Below are positions 33,296 through 35,242 of a stretch of DNA of 35,242 nucleotides, piece after piece (position 1 is the first letter of the stretch; each line of letters starts with the position of its first letter). The position numbers and the translations under genes are program-made. The DNA comes from Clostridia bacterium (lineage in GTDB: Bacteria > Bacillota > Clostridia > Oscillospirales > Acutalibacteraceae): positions 1 to 35,242 of the forward strand of contig JAGAOS010000008.1 of the NCBI GenBank assembly GCA_017623575.1, read 5' to 3'. A model generated the notes under the pieces. The model saw only the letters and a list, made by a program, of their open reading frames with translations, did no database searches and was not told the DNA's origin.

Positions 33296-33333
33296 AACCT
33301 CCCTTTGAATTTGCTTTTCAAAGGGAGGTTTTT
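33296..33333 (+). terminator. Terminator after mazF
   Basis: A perfect 14-bp stem AACCTCCCTTTGAA (33296-33309) and its complement (33317-33330) with a 7-nt loop and a run of T. Confidence 0.93.
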
Positions 33334-33334
33334 A

Positions 33335-33363
33335 TTGAATAACTTTTAAAAATATGCTATTAT
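33335..33363 (+). promoter_or_regulatory. SigA-type promoter of birA-araC
   Basis: TTGAAT (33335-33340), 17 bp, then TATTAT (33358-33363). Leader of ~25 nt to ATG 33392 with an AAAAGGGG ribosome site. It begins immediately after the mazF terminator. Confidence 0.72.
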
Positions 33364-33391
33364 ATATAATATGTAAAAGGGGTGATAATAA

Positions 33392-34192
33392 ATGAACCGC
33401 CAAAAGCTATCTGCCGAAATGTTAAAAAAACATCTTAAAGCAACGGGTGATATTAATATTTTTAAAGAATTGGAATCCACAAACACAACCGCCAAGCAGG
33501 CCGCCGAAAAGGGCGCGCCTGAGGGTAGTGTAATTATTGCCCTTTCACAAACAGGTGGCAAGGGTAGGCTTGGCAGGAGCTTTTATTCCCCCGATGGCAG
33601 CGGAATTTATTTTAGTTTAATATTAAAACCGAATTTTGCCCCCGAGGATATTACCTTTATTACCCCCTTGGCGGCGGTGGCGGTATGCTATGCCATTGAA
33701 AGCCTTACAACCAAAAAACCGCAAATAAAATGGGTAAATGATATTTTTATAAATAACAAAAAGGTATGCGGAATTTTAAGTGAGGGAGCTTTTGCCCCCG
33801 ACGGCAAGGCAGTAAAATATATTATTCTTGGTATAGGCATTAATCTTTATGCCCCCAAAAACGGATTTCCCGAGGAGATAAAAGCCATAGCCGGCTCCGT
33901 TTTGGAGTCAAGCGAAGCGGTTGACATTAATTTGCTTTTAGCAAGCATTATAAATAACTTTTTTGAGCTATACAAAAATTTAAAATCCGCAGATACTGTA
34001 GAGGCATATCGCAACCGCCTACTGCTTAAAAACCAAAAGGTCAATTACCTTAAAAACGGGGAAGAAAATGTTGGAACTGTGCTTGATATTGATGAAGCAT
34101 TTCGCCTTGTTATTAAAACTGAATCCGGTGAAAGGGAGCATCTGCAAAGCGGCGAGGTTACAGTTGGAAGCAAAGAGGTAGCCAAAAAATGA
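33392..34192 (+). CDS. birA: Biotin-[acetyl-CoA carboxylase] ligase, monofunctional
   Basis: 266 aa. It activates biotin with ATP and attaches it to the biotin carrier protein of acetyl-CoA carboxylase and similar enzymes. The biotin-binding motif GGKGRLGRSFYSPDGSGIYFS begins at residue 55, KWVNDI at ~113-118 and the 'CGILSE' site at ~126-131; a C-terminal SH3-like domain (~220-265) ends the protein. There is no N-terminal winged helix, so unlike Escherichia coli BirA it should not be a repressor of biotin genes. AAAAGGGGTGAT gives the ribosome site. It overlaps the next gene by ATGA. Confidence 0.94.
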   Translation: MNRQKLSAEMLKKHLKATGDINIFKELESTNTTAKQAAEKGAPEGSVIIALSQTGGKGRLGRSFYSPDGSGIYFSLILKPNFAPEDITFITPLAAVAVCYAIESLTTKKPQIKWVNDIFINNKKVCGILSEGAFAPDGKAVKYIILGIGINLYAPKNGFPEEIKAIAGSVLESSEAVDINLLLASIINNFFELYKNLKSADTVEAYRNRLLLKNQKVNYLKNGEENVGTVLDIDEAFRLVIKTESGEREHLQSGEVTVGSKEVAKK

Positions 34193-34986
34193 GTTATAAA
34201 AAAGCAACAGTAAGCAATTCAACAATGTCCGAGCTTAACCCGCCCTTTAAAATGGTAAATGCAATGAAGGCAAAAGGCGGCTTTGTGGGTCCACCAAACC
34301 ATTCACACAGCATTTATCACCTTAACTATATTTTTTCGGGAAAGCTGACAATAACCTTTAAGGGCGAAAAATATGAAATTTCAAGCGGAATGGCGTTTGT
34401 TTTGCCGCCCGATATTCCCCACTCCGTATACACCGAAACAGAATATAGTCAAATGGGAGTTGACCTTTTAAACAAGTCTGATAGCAGAGGCCTTTTTGAT
34501 TTAATCAGCTCGGTTTGCAACAACGAATTCAGAGTGTGCAAAATCCCAGAGCCGACTTTTTTGTTTGACGATATACACCGAATTATAAACACCCCTACTG
34601 CACTGAATATTCATCTGGCTGAGCATAAGGCAGATGAACTTTTGCTAAAAACGGTTGAGGCGCTTAACAATAAAAGCAAATCTGATTTTGAAACAAAATT
34701 CAGGCAGGCCTTAAAACAGATTAATTCTACTCCCACGCTGGATGAAATATGCAAGCTTACAGGATACAGCAGGGTTCATATTGAAAGACTGGCAAAAGGT
34801 TGCTTTGGATGCGGTGCTATTGAATACATAAACCGAATTAAAATAAACCGAATTTGCTCTCTTTTAGTTAATACCGATATGTCAATTTTAGAAATTGCCG
34901 AAAAGGAAGGCTTTTATGATGCCAGCCATTTAACGGTGTTTTTTAAAAAGCGTATGGGTATTACGCCTTCAAAATACAGAAAATAA
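34189..34986 (+). CDS. AraC family transcriptional regulator with cupin sensor domain
   Basis: 265 aa. The N-terminal part is a cupin-like sensor ('PPNHSHSIYHLNYIFSGKLTITFKGEKYEISSGMAFVLPPDIPHSVY'), with His residues in the usual strand positions. The C-terminal ~95 residues are the paired AraC HTH ('LDEICKLTGYSRVHIERLAKGCFG' and 'ILEIAEKEGFYDASHLTVFFKKRMGITPSKYRK'). Its ATG overlaps the birA stop (34189-34192), so it is translated with birA. No sugar gene is next to it in the window; its target may lie beyond the right edge. Confidence 0.93.
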   Translation: MSYKKATVSNSTMSELNPPFKMVNAMKAKGGFVGPPNHSHSIYHLNYIFSGKLTITFKGEKYEISSGMAFVLPPDIPHSVYTETEYSQMGVDLLNKSDSRGLFDLISSVCNNEFRVCKIPEPTFLFDDIHRIINTPTALNIHLAEHKADELLLKTVEALNNKSKSDFETKFRQALKQINSTPTLDEICKLTGYSRVHIERLAKGCFGCGAIEYINRIKINRICSLLVNTDMSILEIAEKEGFYDASHLTVFFKKRMGITPSKYRK

Positions 34987-35000
34987 CCTAAAACAGATTA

Positions 35001-35040
35001 AAAGCTCTGCAAAATGCTAAATGCTTTTTTGCAGAGCTTT
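35001..35040 (+). terminator. Terminator after the AraC regulator
   Basis: AAAGCTCTGCAAAA (35001-35014) pairs with 35027-35040 around TGC/GC inner bases. The T run after the stem is short. Confidence 0.7.
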
Positions 35041-35122
35041 ATTATGTAGATAAACAGTATTGACCTGTAAAAAATGACCGTATGTTAAATTGTGGTTTAT
35101 CGCACAAATTTGCGGTTTAGGA

Positions 35123-35242
35123 GGCCGTCCCCGGACGGGGAAGGGGGACCGCCGAACGGCGGTGGAAGGGGAGATTTTTCACAGCAGAAAGCCCTTAATA
35201 AAGCGGTTTGTGACGGTTTTTCAACCCTTCCCCCAGCGTACG
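35123..35242. repeat. MITE-like palindromic repeat, copy 2, cut by window edge
   Basis: 120 bp visible, beginning GGCCGTCCCCGG and ending in CCCAGCGTACG at the last base of the window. It is the reverse orientation of 8389-8538, differing at about six positions over the shared length. The flanking 35081-35122 also resembles the flank of copy 1 (TTTGCGGTTTA next to the inverted repeat). Confidence 0.8.

Noticed and set aside
1-35242. CRISPR arrays, tRNA or rRNA genes, insertion sequence transposases
   Set aside because: Looked for regularly spaced repeats, cloverleaf-like segments and transposase motifs; none found.

Overview
The window looks like chromosome from a gut-type member of the Clostridia, probably related to the Oscillospiraceae/Ruminococcaceae. 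The support is moderate-to-low GC, strong Shine-Dalgarno sites (AGGAGG-like), Firmicutes gene pairings (lon-engB, NfeD-flotillin, a YdbS/YdbT-like pair, YabE-like 3D protein, EndoA-type MazF), and a decayed dockerin fragment. No rRNA, tRNA, CRISPR array, phage or transposase gene was seen. The species cannot be named from this sequence alone.

Layout. 1-1862 is the 3' part of uvrB. 1869-8334 is a plus-strand operon with its own promoter: a GH78 alpha-L-rhamnosidase, an unrecognised enzyme-like protein and a SulP anion transporter, closed by a 19-bp terminator. 8389-8538 is a palindromic MITE-like repeat; a second, inverted copy runs off the right edge (35123-35242). 8612-13117 is a divergent pair: a very large DUF5107-TPR protein and a regulator with a LacI-type sensor and a C-terminal LuxR-type HTH, separated by a nearly mirror-symmetric promoter region. 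13285-16709 holds a GH2 beta-mannosidase followed by a HAD phosphatase/phosphomutase. Together 1.9-16.7 kb is a carbohydrate-use region (rhamnosides, mannosides and possibly related glycans).

16.8-22.9 kb is a minus-strand housekeeping operon from one strong promoter: membrane protein, DUF624/YesL-like membrane protein, lon, engB, lysA. 22.9-23.3 kb has a 48-aa membrane protein and a repeat pair. 23.3-27.1 kb is another minus-strand operon: HD hydrolase, two bacterial PH-domain membrane proteins, luxS and a YwlG-family protein. Divergent from it, 27.28-30.67 kb is a plus-strand operon of a DUF1836 regulator, a small membrane protein, an NfeD-like protein with a His/Asp-rich linker, and flotillin; its promoter carries overlapping palindromes.

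The right end has a dockerin gene remnant (30.76-31.0 kb), a secreted YabE-like cell-wall protein with a structured leader and a WalR-type box upstream, a MazF toxin without a visible antitoxin, birA overlapping an AraC-family regulator, and the second MITE copy. The observations I rate most worth following are the mirrored divergent promoter, the structured leader of the YabE-like gene, the operator-like palindromes at the flotillin operon, and the uncharacterised DUF5107-TPR and 4614-6548 proteins.
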